This document shows, piece by piece, positions 1 through 8,253 of a stretch of 59,401 nt of DNA. Position 1 is the stretch's first letter. Every line of letters begins with the position of its first letter. The position numbers were made by a program, and so were the translations under genes. Origin of the DNA: Oxalobacteraceae bacterium (GTDB lineage Bacteria > Pseudomonadota > Gammaproteobacteria > Burkholderiales > Burkholderiaceae_D); assembly GCA_027490255.1 (NCBI GenBank), contig JAIXYM010000118.1, forward strand, positions 1-59,401, in the 5' to 3' direction. The notes under the pieces were generated by a model. It was not told the DNA's origin, did not search any database, and saw nothing but the letters and a program-made list of their open reading frames with translations.

Positions 1-725
1 CGTTGCTTCATCCACTCAGGTGTCGCTGCATGCGCATTCAAGCCGCGAATCACGCGACCGGAAAAGCGACCACATAAATCTTTGGCACTGATTTTTACCG
101 GCAGTACTTCATCGGAATCTGGTTTGACGACAGAAAAAGCGGGCGCTGTCAGTGCCGCACTGGTGAGCGCTGCAACTTCGCGAGCCACACCCAGCACCGA
201 CAAACAGTCAGCACGATTCGGAGTGAGCTTGATGGTGAACTTCAGATCATCAAGCTGATAAAAATCACGGAAATTTTGGCCCACCGTTGCTGTGTCAGAA
301 AGTTCGAGCAAGCCGGTATTTTCTTCCGACAAGCGAAGCTCACGCGCCGAACACAACATTCCCTGCGATTCAACACCGCGCAGCTTGCCAACACGAATTT
401 CGAATGGCTTGCCATCCTCACCGGGTGGCAACATCGCACCCGCCAGTGCGCAAGGCACTTTCAAACCGGGGCGCACATTCGGCGCACCACAAACGATATT
501 GAGCAAGGTACCGGTACCTGCATCGACCTGACAAACATTAAGCCTGTCGGCATTCGGATGACGTTCGACCGACATCACCTGCGCCACCACCACGTGAGTA
601 AATGGCGGCGCGACAGGTTCGACTTCCTCGACCTCTAGCCCGGCCATGGTGAGCAAATGCGAGAGTGCATCCGACGTAATGTCCGGATTCACTAAGGTGC
701 GCAACCATTGTTCAGAAAATTGCAT
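1..725 (-). CDS. pheT: Phenylalanyl-tRNA synthetase beta subunit, N-terminal part (runs off the window)
   Basis: Beta subunit of the alpha2-beta2 enzyme that charges tRNA-Phe in the cytoplasm. About 241 codons from the ATG at 725 are present; the C-terminal two thirds lie beyond base 1. The protein opens [14 protein letters not shown], the usual PheT start. The tRNA-binding OB-type domain follows ([18 protein letters not shown], then [10 protein letters not shown]), and then the start of the B3/B4 region ([21 protein letters not shown]). It begins 10 bases after the pheS stop, so the two subunits are almost certainly cotranscribed. The family identity is firm; only the truncation by the window edge limits it. 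Confidence 0.97.
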   Translation of the reverse strand, partial: MQFSEQWLRTLVNPDITSDALSHLLTMAGLEVEEVEPVAPPFTHVVVAQVMSVERHPNADRLNVCQVDAGTGTLLNIVCGAPNVRPGLKVPCALAGAMLPPGEDGKPFEIRVGKLRGVESQGMLCSARELRLSEENTGLLELSDTATVGQNFRDFYQLDDLKFTIKLTPNRADCLSVLGVAREVAALTSAALTAPAFSVVKPDSDEVLPVKISAKDLCGRFSGRVIRGLNAHAATPEWMKQ

Positions 726-735
726 CGCGTCGGAC

Positions 736-1752
736 TCAGTTGAATTGTTTCAGGAAACGCAGATCGCCTTCGTAAAACAGGCGCAGGTCATTGATCCCAT
801 AGCGCAGCATGGTCAGCCGCTCCAGACCGGAGCCGAAAGCAAAACCGATGTACTGCTCGGGATCGAGACCCATATTGCGAATGACCGTGGGATGCACCTG
901 CCCGGCACCAGAGACTTCAAGCCAGCGACCTTTCAGTGGCCCTGTGCCAAACGCGATATCTATCTCAGCGGATGGCTCGGTGAAAGGAAAATACGATGGC
1001 CGGAAACGCACCTGCAGATCATCCGTCTCGAAAAACGCCTGAACAAAATTCAGATACACGCCTTTCAAATCAGCGAAACTGATATCGGTATCGATCCACA
1101 GACCTTCAACCTGATGAAACATCGGTGAGTGTGTCGCATCGCTGTCCACACGATAAGTACGGCCTGGTGCAATAACTTTGATGGGCGGCTTGTGCATGCG
1201 CGCATAACGCACCTGCATCGGGCTGGTATGCGTGCGCAGCAGCAGCGGCTTGCCCGTGCTGTCTTTGGCGTCGATATAAAAGGTATCTTGCATCGAACGC
1301 GCAGGATGATTTTCAGGACTATTCAATGCAGAAAAATTAGTCCAGTCAGTTTCGATCTCGGGTCCGTCTGCCGTCTGAAAGCCAATCGACGAAAAAATTT
1401 CGCTCACGCGCTGCCAGCTGCGCATCACCGGATGAATGCCACCAACGCTGCGACCACGTCCTGGCAAGGTCACATCAATCGCTTCCGCATTCAGTCGTGA
1501 CTGCATCTGCGCGTCTGCCATCGCGGTACGACGTGCATTGAGCAATGCCTCGATTTTTTCTTTAGCCTGATTGATCACAGCGCCCTGCGTACGGCGCGCA
1601 TCCGGATCGAGCTGACCGAGACCCTTCATCTGCGCAGTAATCTGCCCGGTCTTGCCAAGGTATTTTGCCTTGGCGTTCTCGAGCGCGGCAGGATCATTCG
1701 CAGCAAGAAAATCGGCTTCTGCAGCGACAACGATTTGTTCCAGAGAGCTCAT
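736..1752 (-). CDS. pheS: Phenylalanyl-tRNA synthetase alpha subunit
   Basis: Catalytic alpha subunit of the class II aminoacyl-tRNA synthetase that makes Phe-tRNA. The 338 residues match the usual length. The N-terminal helical arm (about 1-85) is followed by the catalytic domain with class II signatures: [10 protein letters not shown], the motif 2 region around [13 protein letters not shown] and [14 protein letters not shown], and the motif 3 region [18 protein letters not shown] near the C-terminus. The start MSSLEQIV is typical. A 113-base gap separates it from rplT and contains a hairpin that could attenuate transcription, so synthetase synthesis may be tuned separately from the ribosomal proteins. 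pheT follows after 10 bases. Confidence 0.97.
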   Translation of the reverse strand: MSSLEQIVVAAEADFLAANDPAALENAKAKYLGKTGQITAQMKGLGQLDPDARRTQGAVINQAKEKIEALLNARRTAMADAQMQSRLNAEAIDVTLPGRGRSVGGIHPVMRSWQRVSEIFSSIGFQTADGPEIETDWTNFSALNSPENHPARSMQDTFYIDAKDSTGKPLLLRTHTSPMQVRYARMHKPPIKVIAPGRTYRVDSDATHSPMFHQVEGLWIDTDISFADLKGVYLNFVQAFFETDDLQVRFRPSYFPFTEPSAEIDIAFGTGPLKGRWLEVSGAGQVHPTVIRNMGLDPEQYIGFAFGSGLERLTMLRYGINDLRLFYEGDLRFLKQFN

Positions 1753-1776
1753 GCTGTGTAGACGCTATAGATCATT

Positions 1777-1815
1777 GAAAACAACAACGGGGCACAGGCT
1801 GTTCACCTCTGCCCC
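1777..1815 (-). terminator. Attenuator-like hairpin in the pheS leader
   Basis: On the minus strand GGGGCA (1815-1810) pairs with TGCCCC (1794-1789), and the stem can extend inward after one mismatch. The exit side reads GTTGTTGTTTTC. It lies between rplT and pheS, the place where E. coli carries the pheM leader and attenuator. A short open frame (MRCLCSFMAGQR) ends inside the hairpin, but it has only one Phe codon, so a classical Phe leader peptide is not supported. Weak terminator or attenuator is an inference. Confidence 0.45.
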
Positions 1816-1865
1816 GCCATGAAACTGCACAGGCATCGCATCAACGATACCTGGTGATAACTGTA

Positions 1866-2225
1866 TTACGCAGCGATGGTCGCCTTGACCTGATTGACGA
1901 TCGCAGCGAAAGCTGGCTTGTCCATCACAGCCATATCAGCGAGCACTTTACGATCAAGGCCGATCGATGCACGCTTCAAACCATTAATGAACACGCTGTA
2001 GGTCAGACCATGCTCACGCGAAGCCGCGTTGATACGGGTGATCCACAGTGCGCGGAATACACGCTTCTTGTTGCGACGGTCACGATACGCATATTGACCG
2101 GCACGCATAACCGCCTGCTTGGCGATACGATAGACTTTACTGCGACGTCCGCGATAGCCTTTAGCGGCATCGAGAACTTTCTTGTGACGGGCCCTTGCTG
2201 TGACCCCACGCTTGACTCTTGGCAT
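1866..2225 (-). CDS. rplT: 50S ribosomal protein L20
   Basis: Large-subunit protein L20 binds 23S rRNA early in 50S assembly. The 119 residues match the family length exactly. The basic N-terminus [18 protein letters not shown] and the block [19 protein letters not shown] are diagnostic. It sits 27 bases downstream of rpmI in the usual infC-rpmI-rplT order. In E. coli, L20 represses translation of rpmI and itself; a hairpin just before rpmI here could serve the same purpose. Confidence 0.98.
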   Translation of the reverse strand: MPRVKRGVTARARHKKVLDAAKGYRGRRSKVYRIAKQAVMRAGQYAYRDRRNKKRVFRALWITRINAASREHGLTYSVFINGLKRASIGLDRKVLADMAVMDKPAFAAIVNQVKATIAA

Positions 2226-2252
2226 AGTGTGCTCCTGTACTTGAGAGTGAGG

Positions 2253-2450
2253 TTAGGCGAAAGGCATCATGGCACGTACGGAATCCAAATTGGTCTCATG
2301 GACCTGGACCGCACCGCGCAAGTGACGTTTGTTCTTGGTGGTTTTCTTGGTCAGAATGTGGCGCTTGAAAGCTTGGCCACGCTTGACGGTACCGCCCGGG
2401 CGAACGCGAAAACGCTTCTTCGCGCTGCTCTTGGTTTTCATCTTTGGCAT
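2253..2450 (-). CDS. rpmI: 50S ribosomal protein L35
   Basis: Small basic protein of the large ribosomal subunit, 65 residues. The true start is [14 protein letters not shown] at 2450; the frame stays open 20 codons upstream, but that extension does not belong to the family. The body ([17 protein letters not shown], then the C-terminal SVRAMMPFA) is characteristic. A GGGTGGA sequence 7-8 bases upstream can act as ribosome binding site and lies in the 3' arm of a hairpin, which could make translation initiation switchable. It lies 172 bases after infC and 27 before rplT. Confidence 0.96.
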   Translation of the reverse strand: MPKMKTKSSAKKRFRVRPGGTVKRGQAFKRHILTKKTTKNKRHLRGAVQVHETNLDSVRAMMPFA

Positions 2451-2458
2451 ACAAATAT

Positions 2459-2476
2459 CCACCCGATCGAGGGTGG
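2459..2476 (-). promoter_or_regulatory. Hairpin covering the rpmI ribosome binding site
   Basis: CCACCC and GGGTGG form a perfect 6-bp stem with a 6-base loop directly upstream of the rpmI start. The 3' arm contains the GGTGGA that would pair with 16S rRNA. Autogenous repression of rpmI by L20 is established in E. coli; that this hairpin is the equivalent site is an inference from position. Confidence 0.4.
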
Positions 2477-2622
2477 CTCCTTTATTGGACGATGACAGGT
2501 GGCAGAACAAACTGCTCTTGGATGCCTGCTCTCGCTTCTTTTAAACGACGAAATCGAGTCCGCCGTATCGTGCACTCCCATCCGAAAACGGGAGCGCGGA
2601 TTCTACCAAATTTTGCTACGAA

Positions 2623-3144
2623 CTACTTCTTCTTTTTGGGCGACAGCACCATCACCATCTGCCGACCTTCCATTTTTGGAAACTGTTCTATTTGACCATA
2701 CGGCTCGAGATCAAGCTTGAGTCGCTCCAGCATCCGCATACCGATTTCCTGGTGGGCCATTTCACGACCCCGGAAACGCAAGGTAATCTTGGTTTTATCG
2801 CCCTCATCGAGGAACTTGATCAGGTTACGCAGCTTGATGTTGTAATCGCCATCATCGGTGCCAGGACGGAATTTAACTTCCTTGACCAGAATCACCTTCT
2901 GCTTGAGCTTGGCTTCGTGCGCCTTTTTTTGTTCCTGATACTTGAACTTACCGTAGTCCATCAGGCGACAAACCGGCGGAACGGCTGTCGGTGCGATCTC
3001 TACCAGATCAACGTCAGCTTCCTCGGCCATTTTGAACGCCTCGGCCAGACTGACGATACCCAAAACCTCGTTTTCAACACCCGAGAGGCGCACTTCTGGC
3101 GCCGTAATTTCACCGTTAATGCGGTGCGACTTGTCAGTAGCTAT
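2623..3144 (-). CDS. infC: Translation initiation factor IF-3
   Basis: IF-3 binds the 30S subunit and rejects non-initiator tRNA and non-standard start codons. The 173-residue reading [13 protein letters not shown]...LSPKKKK matches the family: an N-domain with [19 protein letters not shown], the linker [13 protein letters not shown], and a C-domain ending [11 protein letters not shown]. The start chosen is ATA at 3144-3142, because AAGGA lies 7 bases upstream and the residues after it match the usual beta-proteobacterial N-terminus. The next in-frame start, a GTG at 3093, would cut off RINGEI. IF-3 genes are known for unusual start codons that give autoregulation. Another start (ATT at 3168) has no ribosome binding site. 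Confidence 0.95.
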   Translation of the reverse strand: MATDKSHRINGEITAPEVRLSGVENEVLGIVSLAEAFKMAEEADVDLVEIAPTAVPPVCRLMDYGKFKYQEQKKAHEAKLKQKVILVKEVKFRPGTDDGDYNIKLRNLIKFLDEGDKTKITLRFRGREMAHQEIGMRMLERLKLDLEPYGQIEQFPKMEGRQMVMVLSPKKKK

Positions 3145-3197
3145 TGCAGTGTCCTTAAAAAATCCAATAATTAAGCCGTGCTTCTGCAGCGGGCAAA

Positions 3198-3218
3198 CCT
3201 GACGGCAGATCCGTCAGG
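3198..3218 (-). promoter_or_regulatory. Perfect hairpin at the thrS end, before infC
   Basis: CCTGACGG (3198-3205) and CCGTCAGG (3211-3218) form a perfect 8-bp stem with a 5-base loop that overlaps the thrS stop codon. There is no good T-run after it, so it is more likely a processing, stability or weak pause site than a full terminator. It lies about 55 bases upstream of the infC start. Confidence 0.45.
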
Positions 3219-5121
3219 CCTTGCTGGTGAGCTCCTGCTGGAGTCGCTCAACCAGACTGTCGATGGACATGACGCCCAGATCGACATTGCCTCGTGCACG
3301 CACGGCCACGGTGTTCGCATCTCTTTCCTTGTCGCCGACCACAACGATGTACGGCAATTTCTGGACAGAGTGCTCACGTATTTTATAGGTTATTTTCTCG
3401 TTGCGCAAATCAGCATGTACTCTAAACCCTTGTTTTTTCAGGTTTTGCTCCAGCTTTTGCGCATAATCGGCCTGCCCTTCCGAAATGTTCAAAATGGCAA
3501 TTTGCGTCGGCGCTAGCCATAAAGGCAAAGCCCCGGCATGGTTTTCGATCAACATGCCAATGAAGCGCTCCAGCGAACCCAGAATAGCCCGATGCAGCAT
3601 CACCGGCACCTTGCGGGTGTTGTCCTCGGCCACATACTCAGCCTCCAGACGCACCGGCATCGAGAAATCCACCTGTATCGTGCCGCACTGCCAAGGCCGG
3701 CCGATCGCGTCTTTCAGCGTGTACTCGATCTTCGGACCGTAGAACGCACCCTCGCCCGGCGTAATCTCGTATTCGCAACCGGAACGCTCGAGCGAGGCAA
3801 TCAGCGCTTGCTCAGCCTTGTCCCAGAGCTCGTCCGAGCCGACTCGCTTTTCGGGGCGCGTTGCCACTTTATAAATAACCTCATTGAAACCGAAATCCCG
3901 ATAAACCTTTTGCAGCAAGGCGGTGAAGGCCACGCATTCGTCCAGGATCTGGTCTTCGGTACAGAAAATGTGTCCGTCATCTTGGGTAAAGCCGCGCACC
4001 CGCATCATCCCGTGCAGCGAGCCCGACGGCTCATTGCGGTGGCACTGCCCGAACTCGCCATAGCGCAGCGGCAGCTCCCGATACGAATGCATATTGGAAC
4101 GGAAAATCTGCACATGTCCCGGGCAATTCATCGGCTTGAGCGCGTAGTGGCGGTTCTCCGAATCCGTGGTGAACATATTGTCTTTGTAGTTGTCCCAGTG
4201 ACCGGACTTTTCCCACAGCGTGCGGTCTAGGATCTGCGGCGCCTTCACCTCCTGATAGCCATTGTCCTGGTACACATGGCGCATGTACTGCTCCACCTGC
4301 TGCCAGACCGTCCAACCTTTCGGATGCCAGAAAATCAACCCTGGCGCCTCATCTTGGAAATGGAACAGATCCAGCTGGCGACCCAGCTTACGGTGATCGC
4401 GCTTCTCGGCCTCCTCCAGCATATGCAGATAGGCGTCCTGATCTTCCTTCTTCGCCCAAGCCGTGCCGTAAATACGCTGCAACATCTCGTTCTTGGAATC
4501 ACCGCGCCAGTAAGCACCGGCCACCTTCATCAGCTTGAAGACCTTCAGCTTGCCTGTGGAAGGCACGTGCGGACCGCGGCACAGATCGGTAAATTTGCCC
4601 TCGCTGTAGAGCGACACATCCTCACCCGCTGGAATCGACGCAATCAGTTCAGCCTTGTAGGCCTCGCCAATCGACTTGAAATACGCCACAGCCTCATCAC
4701 GCGGCAGCACCTTGCGCCCGACCGGCTCATCCTTCTTAGCGAGGTCGGCCATCTTCTTTTCGATCGCCTCGAGATCTTCCGGCGTAAAGGGACGCTTGTA
4801 TGAAAAATCGTAGTAAAAGCCGCTATCAATCACCGGCCCAATCGTGACCTGCGCATCCGGGAAAAGCTCTTTCACCGCATAAGCCAACAAGTGCGCCGTC
4901 GAATGACGAATCACTTCAAGACCATCCGCGTCCTTGTCCGTAACAATCGACAAATCTGCATCGCGCTCGATCAGATACGAGGTATCGACCAGCTTGCCAT
5001 CCACCTTGCCCGCCAACGCGGCCTTGGCCAGACCAGCACCAATCGATGCAGCAACCTGTGACACGGTGATGGGAGCATCAAACTGACGCTGCGAACCATC
5101 GGGAAGTCGAACTGAAACCAT
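3214..5121 (-). CDS. thrS: Threonyl-tRNA synthetase
   Basis: Class II synthetase that charges tRNA-Thr and edits mis-charged Ser. At 635 residues it is full length. Domain order: N-terminal TGS domain (about 1-62, [14 protein letters not shown]), the editing domain with [16 protein letters not shown] (about 72-87) and the motif [14 protein letters not shown], then the catalytic core with [10 protein letters not shown] and [19 protein letters not shown], and the C-terminal anticodon-binding domain ([11 protein letters not shown]). It heads the thrS-infC-rpmI-rplT-pheST operon. Its 5' leader holds a strong terminator-like hairpin, so expression may be controlled by attenuation. Confidence 0.98.
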   Translation of the reverse strand: MVSVRLPDGSQRQFDAPITVSQVAASIGAGLAKAALAGKVDGKLVDTSYLIERDADLSIVTDKDADGLEVIRHSTAHLLAYAVKELFPDAQVTIGPVIDSGFYYDFSYKRPFTPEDLEAIEKKMADLAKKDEPVGRKVLPRDEAVAYFKSIGEAYKAELIASIPAGEDVSLYSEGKFTDLCRGPHVPSTGKLKVFKLMKVAGAYWRGDSKNEMLQRIYGTAWAKKEDQDAYLHMLEEAEKRDHRKLGRQLDLFHFQDEAPGLIFWHPKGWTVWQQVEQYMRHVYQDNGYQEVKAPQILDRTLWEKSGHWDNYKDNMFTTDSENRHYALKPMNCPGHVQIFRSNMHSYRELPLRYGEFGQCHRNEPSGSLHGMMRVRGFTQDDGHIFCTEDQILDECVAFTALLQKVYRDFGFNEVIYKVATRPEKRVGSDELWDKAEQALIASLERSGCEYEITPGEGAFYGPKIEYTLKDAIGRPWQCGTIQVDFSMPVRLEAEYVAEDNTRKVPVMLHRAILGSLERFIGMLIENHAGALPLWLAPTQIAILNISEGQADYAQKLEQNLKKQGFRVHADLRNEKITYKIREHSVQKLPYIVVVGDKERDANTVAVRARGNVDLGVMSIDSLVERLQQELTSKA

Positions 5122-5174
5122 GAAGTGCTCCTACTCTGAGGGTAAGACCATCAAACTTAAAACATTAAAGACAT

Positions 5175-5228
5175 AAAAAAACGCGGGCTAGCCGCGTATT
5201 TCTCTCCAAGCGCGCCGGATCAGGCGCG
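5175..5228 (-). terminator. Terminator hairpin plus upstream stem in the thrS leader
   Basis: On the minus strand ACGCGG-CTAGC-CCGCGT (5197-5181) is followed by a run of T (5180-5175), a standard intrinsic terminator, about 53 bases before the thrS start. Just upstream is a second stem, CGCGCC with GGCGCG (5211-5228), and further up GCTGAC with GTCAGC (about 5247-5276). The terminator lies inside the presumed thrS leader rather than after an upstream gene, because the preceding dehydrogenase ends 250 bases away. This suggests attenuation of the operon. It could instead be the terminator of the 5474-12174 operon. Confidence 0.6.
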
Positions 5229-5473
5229 TGTCACTTCTAAAGAGGGGCTGACTAGCTGACCGATGACGAAGTCAGCGTACTAGTTCGCGGTGTCATAACC
5301 GGTTTGCCTTTCTCGCTCTTTTGAAGTGTTTTTGATTGTGCTGGCAAGCACGGCTGAATCAACCAACAACCCCGCCCTGTCAAACTGCCCCAGGCAATGC
5401 CAAGCTTGCATCTGCGTAGTATACGTCGAGCGCGCGTCCCTTGCCAACCGAATCACCCCCAAGTCCGCTTCCC

Positions 5474-6364
5474 CTACGAGCCACCAGACGGCCAGGTTTC
5501 GATCACACGGCTATCGTCACGCACGCCCAAGCCCATCTCTGCGGCCTGACAAAAACGCGCATGCGCGATATCCAGCAAGGGCAACTGCACACCGCAAGAC
5601 GCGCCGGCTTGCGACACTAATCCACTGTCCTTCACAAAAATATTGATAGCGCTAGTGACTTGCACATCCGTGCCAGCGATCATCCGGGGACCGCGATCCG
5701 ACAACATCCAAGAACCCGCAGCCCCCTTCTCCACCAGCGACAGCACCGCACCCGGATCCAGGCCCAGCGAACGCGCAAGGCTCAGTGCTTCTGCAGCGGC
5801 GGCAAGATGAACCGAGCACAAATGCTGATTCACCACCTTGATACTTTGCCCGTCACCGGGCTGCGAACCCGTCAGGTGCACCTTGCCCATCGTATCGAGT
5901 ACCGGTCGCGCTGCCTCCACGTCCTCGGCTGCACCGGCCGCGAAAATAACAAGCTCTGCCGTCTTCGCCCGAGCAACGCCACCCGTGACAGGTGCATCCA
6001 CCACGCGCGCGCCCAGTCGCCGCAAGATAGCGCCCTGCTCCCGCACCGACTGCGGTCCGACTGTAGACATGATCACCCATAACTGCCCGAACGGAAGTTC
6101 GGTAATACCCCCAACCAACGCCGCCAACTGCTCCGGCGTGGCCACCATCACAACCACCGTCTCTGCACGTGGCGCTTCAGACAAACTGCGCACCGTAGCA
6201 ACGCCGCTCGCTATCGCATTTGCAACAACCGCGTCCGATACATCAACACCCGTCACCTGATAGCCTGCTCGCTGAATATGAAGTGCCATCGGCAATCCAA
6301 TAGCGCCCACCCCTACGAAGGTGATGTTCATTCGGTTTTCCGGCTTCTGCGTTTGAGTCGTCAT
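5474..6364 (-). CDS. NAD(P)-dependent 3-hydroxyisobutyrate-dehydrogenase-like oxidoreductase
   Basis: A beta-hydroxyacid dehydrogenase family enzyme, oxidising or reducing a small 3-hydroxy acid or aldehyde. The Rossmann motif VGVGAIGLPMALHIQRAG is close to the N-terminus. The substrate-binding signature VDAPVTGGVARAKTAELVIF (family DAPVSGG) and the catalytic lysine region GQSIKVVNQHLCSVHLAAAAEA follow. The start used is MTTQTQ at 6364, because its ATG overlaps the stop of the upstream transketolase gene (ATGA). It is the last gene of the six-gene operon. The substrate is unknown; relatives include tartronate semialdehyde, sulfolactaldehyde and hydroxyisobutyrate enzymes. Confidence 0.85.
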   Translation of the reverse strand: MTTQTQKPENRMNITFVGVGAIGLPMALHIQRAGYQVTGVDVSDAVVANAIASGVATVRSLSEAPRAETVVVMVATPEQLAALVGGITELPFGQLWVIMSTVGPQSVREQGAILRRLGARVVDAPVTGGVARAKTAELVIFAAGAAEDVEAARPVLDTMGKVHLTGSQPGDGQSIKVVNQHLCSVHLAAAAEALSLARSLGLDPGAVLSLVEKGAAGSWMLSDRGPRMIAGTDVQVTSAINIFVKDSGLVSQAGASCGVQLPLLDIAHARFCQAAEMGLGVRDDSRVIETWPSGGS

Positions 6365-7371
6365 TTCAACCATTCCTTGATACGTGCAGACAGTGCATCG
6401 TAGCTGATGCCGTAGCGATCGTGCAGTGTCGGCAACGCACCTGCGTCAAGAAACACATCAGGCAAACCTGCCAACTTAAAACCGCCCGGCTGCGCCCAAT
6501 GACGCAGCAGCGCACTTGCGACTGCCTCGCCCAGTCCGCCAATGACCGAGTGGTTTTCAGCGACCACGACCAGACGCGATTTGGTGCGCACCGCATCAAC
6601 AATGGTCTTTTCATCCAGCGGCTTGATAGTCGGGCAATGCAGCACCGCGACATCCACCTTGTCGGAAGCCAGCACCTTGGCCACCTCAAGTGCGCGCATC
6701 GTCATCAAGCCCGACGACACAATCAGCACGTCAGCACCATCACGCAGCAGTTTGGCCTTGCCCAGCTCGAACTGGTAACCATCAATCTCATCCAGTACCA
6801 AGGGCACGTTACCGCGCAACAGTCGCATATACACAGGCCCGTTGTGCTGCGCGATCTGAGGCACCGCTTGCTCCAGATCCAGTGCATCGCAGGGATCCAC
6901 AATCGTCAGCCCTGGAATGCCGCGCATCATCGCAATGTCTTCAGTGGCTGCATGACTCGGGCCGTAGCCTGTCGTTAGTCCTGGCAATGCGCAGCAAATT
7001 TTCACGTTCAGATTTTCTTCAGCGATCACCTGATGAATAAAGTCGTGTGCTCGCCGTGTCGCAAACGCAGCATAGGTCGTCGCGAATGGCGTCAAGCCTT
7101 CTTTGGCCATGCCACCGGCAGCTGCCATCAACAACTGTTCGGCCATGCCCATTTGGTAAAAGCGTTCGGGGAAAGCTTGGGCAAACAGATGCAAATCGGT
7201 GTACTTCGCGAGATCCGCAGTCAGACCCACCACTTCGGGATGTTTGTCTGCATACGCCACCAGCGCCTTGCCAAACGGCGCAGCGGTCACACGCTGCCCT
7301 TCTGAAGCGATCGATGCAATCATCGCAGAGGTAGTCAAACGCGGCTTTTTATCAACAACAGGGGCATTCAT
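6361..7371 (-). CDS. Transketolase-like protein, C-terminal subunit (pyrimidine and C-terminal domains)
   Basis: Second half of a split transketolase, which transfers two-carbon ketol units using thiamine diphosphate. The 336 residues contain the pyrimidine-binding domain (ADLAKYTDLHLFAQAFPERF, then MGMAEQLLMAAAGGMAKEG with the conserved Glu that activates ThDP) and the C-terminal transketolase fold (VLIVSSGLMTMRALEVAKVL, VVVAENHSVIGGLGEAVASAL). The start MNAPVVDKK at 7371 has AGGAG just upstream and sits 11 bases after the N-terminal subunit. Split transketolases of this type act in special sugar or sulfosugar pathways as well as on ordinary pentose phosphates. Confidence 0.9.
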   Translation of the reverse strand: MNAPVVDKKPRLTTSAMIASIASEGQRVTAAPFGKALVAYADKHPEVVGLTADLAKYTDLHLFAQAFPERFYQMGMAEQLLMAAAGGMAKEGLTPFATTYAAFATRRAHDFIHQVIAEENLNVKICCALPGLTTGYGPSHAATEDIAMMRGIPGLTIVDPCDALDLEQAVPQIAQHNGPVYMRLLRGNVPLVLDEIDGYQFELGKAKLLRDGADVLIVSSGLMTMRALEVAKVLASDKVDVAVLHCPTIKPLDEKTIVDAVRTKSRLVVVAENHSVIGGLGEAVASALLRHWAQPGGFKLAGLPDVFLDAGALPTLHDRYGISYDALSARIKEWLK

Positions 7372-7382
7372 GCGAAGACTCC

Positions 7383-8210
7383 TCAAGATTGAGACTGATC
7401 GAGCACGGCCAGCGCCTGCTGCCACTCGGGTGGATCGACACGGATGAAGTGATTCTTCTCGCGCTGTTCAAGGAAAGGAATCCCCTTGCCCATCAACGTA
7501 TCAAACAAAATCACGCGTGGCTTGGCTTCAGTACAGTTGCGCGCCGCATCGAATGCAGCGACCACGGTAGCAAGGTCATTGCCATTCACACGCTGCACAT
7601 GCCAGCCAAAGGCCACCCACTTGTCCGCTAACGGCTCAAAGCCCATCACCTTGCCCGAGGGACCATCGGCCTGCTGATTATTGATATCGACCAGACAAAT
7701 CAGATTATCCAACCGATGATGAGCAGCACCCATCGCCGCTTCCCAAGTCGCACCTTCATCCAGCTCGCCATCGGACATCGAGTTGTAAACGAAAGCAGGA
7801 TTTTTTTTGTGTTTTAAACCCAGCGCCATACCCACCGCAATCGCCAAACCCTGACCCAACGAACCGCCAGAAATTTCCATGCCCGCCGTATAAGTCGCCA
7901 TGCCCGACATCGGCAGACGACTGTCATCACCACCATAGGTCTCGAGTTCGCTTTCATCAATAATGCCCGCCTCGATCAGCGCAGCATAATGTGCGATGGC
8001 GTAATGCCCGTGCGAGAGCAGAAATCTGTCACGACCTTCCCATTCAGGTTCTTTAGCGCGCAAATTCATCGCATGACAATAAGCGACTGCAAGTACATCA
8101 GCCCAACCCAGCGCTTGACCGATATAACCCTGGCCCTGCACCTCACCCATACGCAGCGCGAAGCGTCGTATGCGATAAGCATGCTTATTGAGTGCCGAGA
8201 GATCAGACAT
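7383..8210 (-). CDS. Transketolase-like protein, N-terminal subunit (ThDP pyrophosphate domain)
   Basis: First half of the split transketolase, 275 residues. It carries the pyrophosphate and metal binding domain: SHGHYAIAHYAALIEAGI, the GGSLGQGLAIAVGMALG loop and the ThDP motif with MSDGELDEGATWEAAM and LICLVDINNQQADGP. The start MSDLSALNKHAYR at 8210 is preceded by GGAGA; upstream in-frame residues do not look like the family. It is directly followed by the C-terminal subunit and preceded by the TRAP permease, so transport and metabolism are linked. Confidence 0.9.
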   Translation of the reverse strand: MSDLSALNKHAYRIRRFALRMGEVQGQGYIGQALGWADVLAVAYCHAMNLRAKEPEWEGRDRFLLSHGHYAIAHYAALIEAGIIDESELETYGGDDSRLPMSGMATYTAGMEISGGSLGQGLAIAVGMALGLKHKKNPAFVYNSMSDGELDEGATWEAAMGAAHHRLDNLICLVDINNQQADGPSGKVMGFEPLADKWVAFGWHVQRVNGNDLATVVAAFDAARNCTEAKPRVILFDTLMGKGIPFLEQREKNHFIRVDPPEWQQALAVLDQSQS

Positions 8211-8253
8211 GAAATTCTCCGTTGATAAGTAGTCGTGGCGAGATAGGGCTTGA

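Noticed and set aside
276..638. Long plus-strand open frames over the pheT/pheS/thrS region (for example 276-638, 646-1128, 3538-4230)
   Set aside because: They are antisense shadows of firmly identified synthetase genes and have no family resemblance.
5280..5462. 60-codon minus-strand frame as a threonine leader peptide
   Set aside because: Threonine codons are not concentrated near its end and no ribosome binding site is visible; the attenuator hypothesis rests on the hairpin alone.
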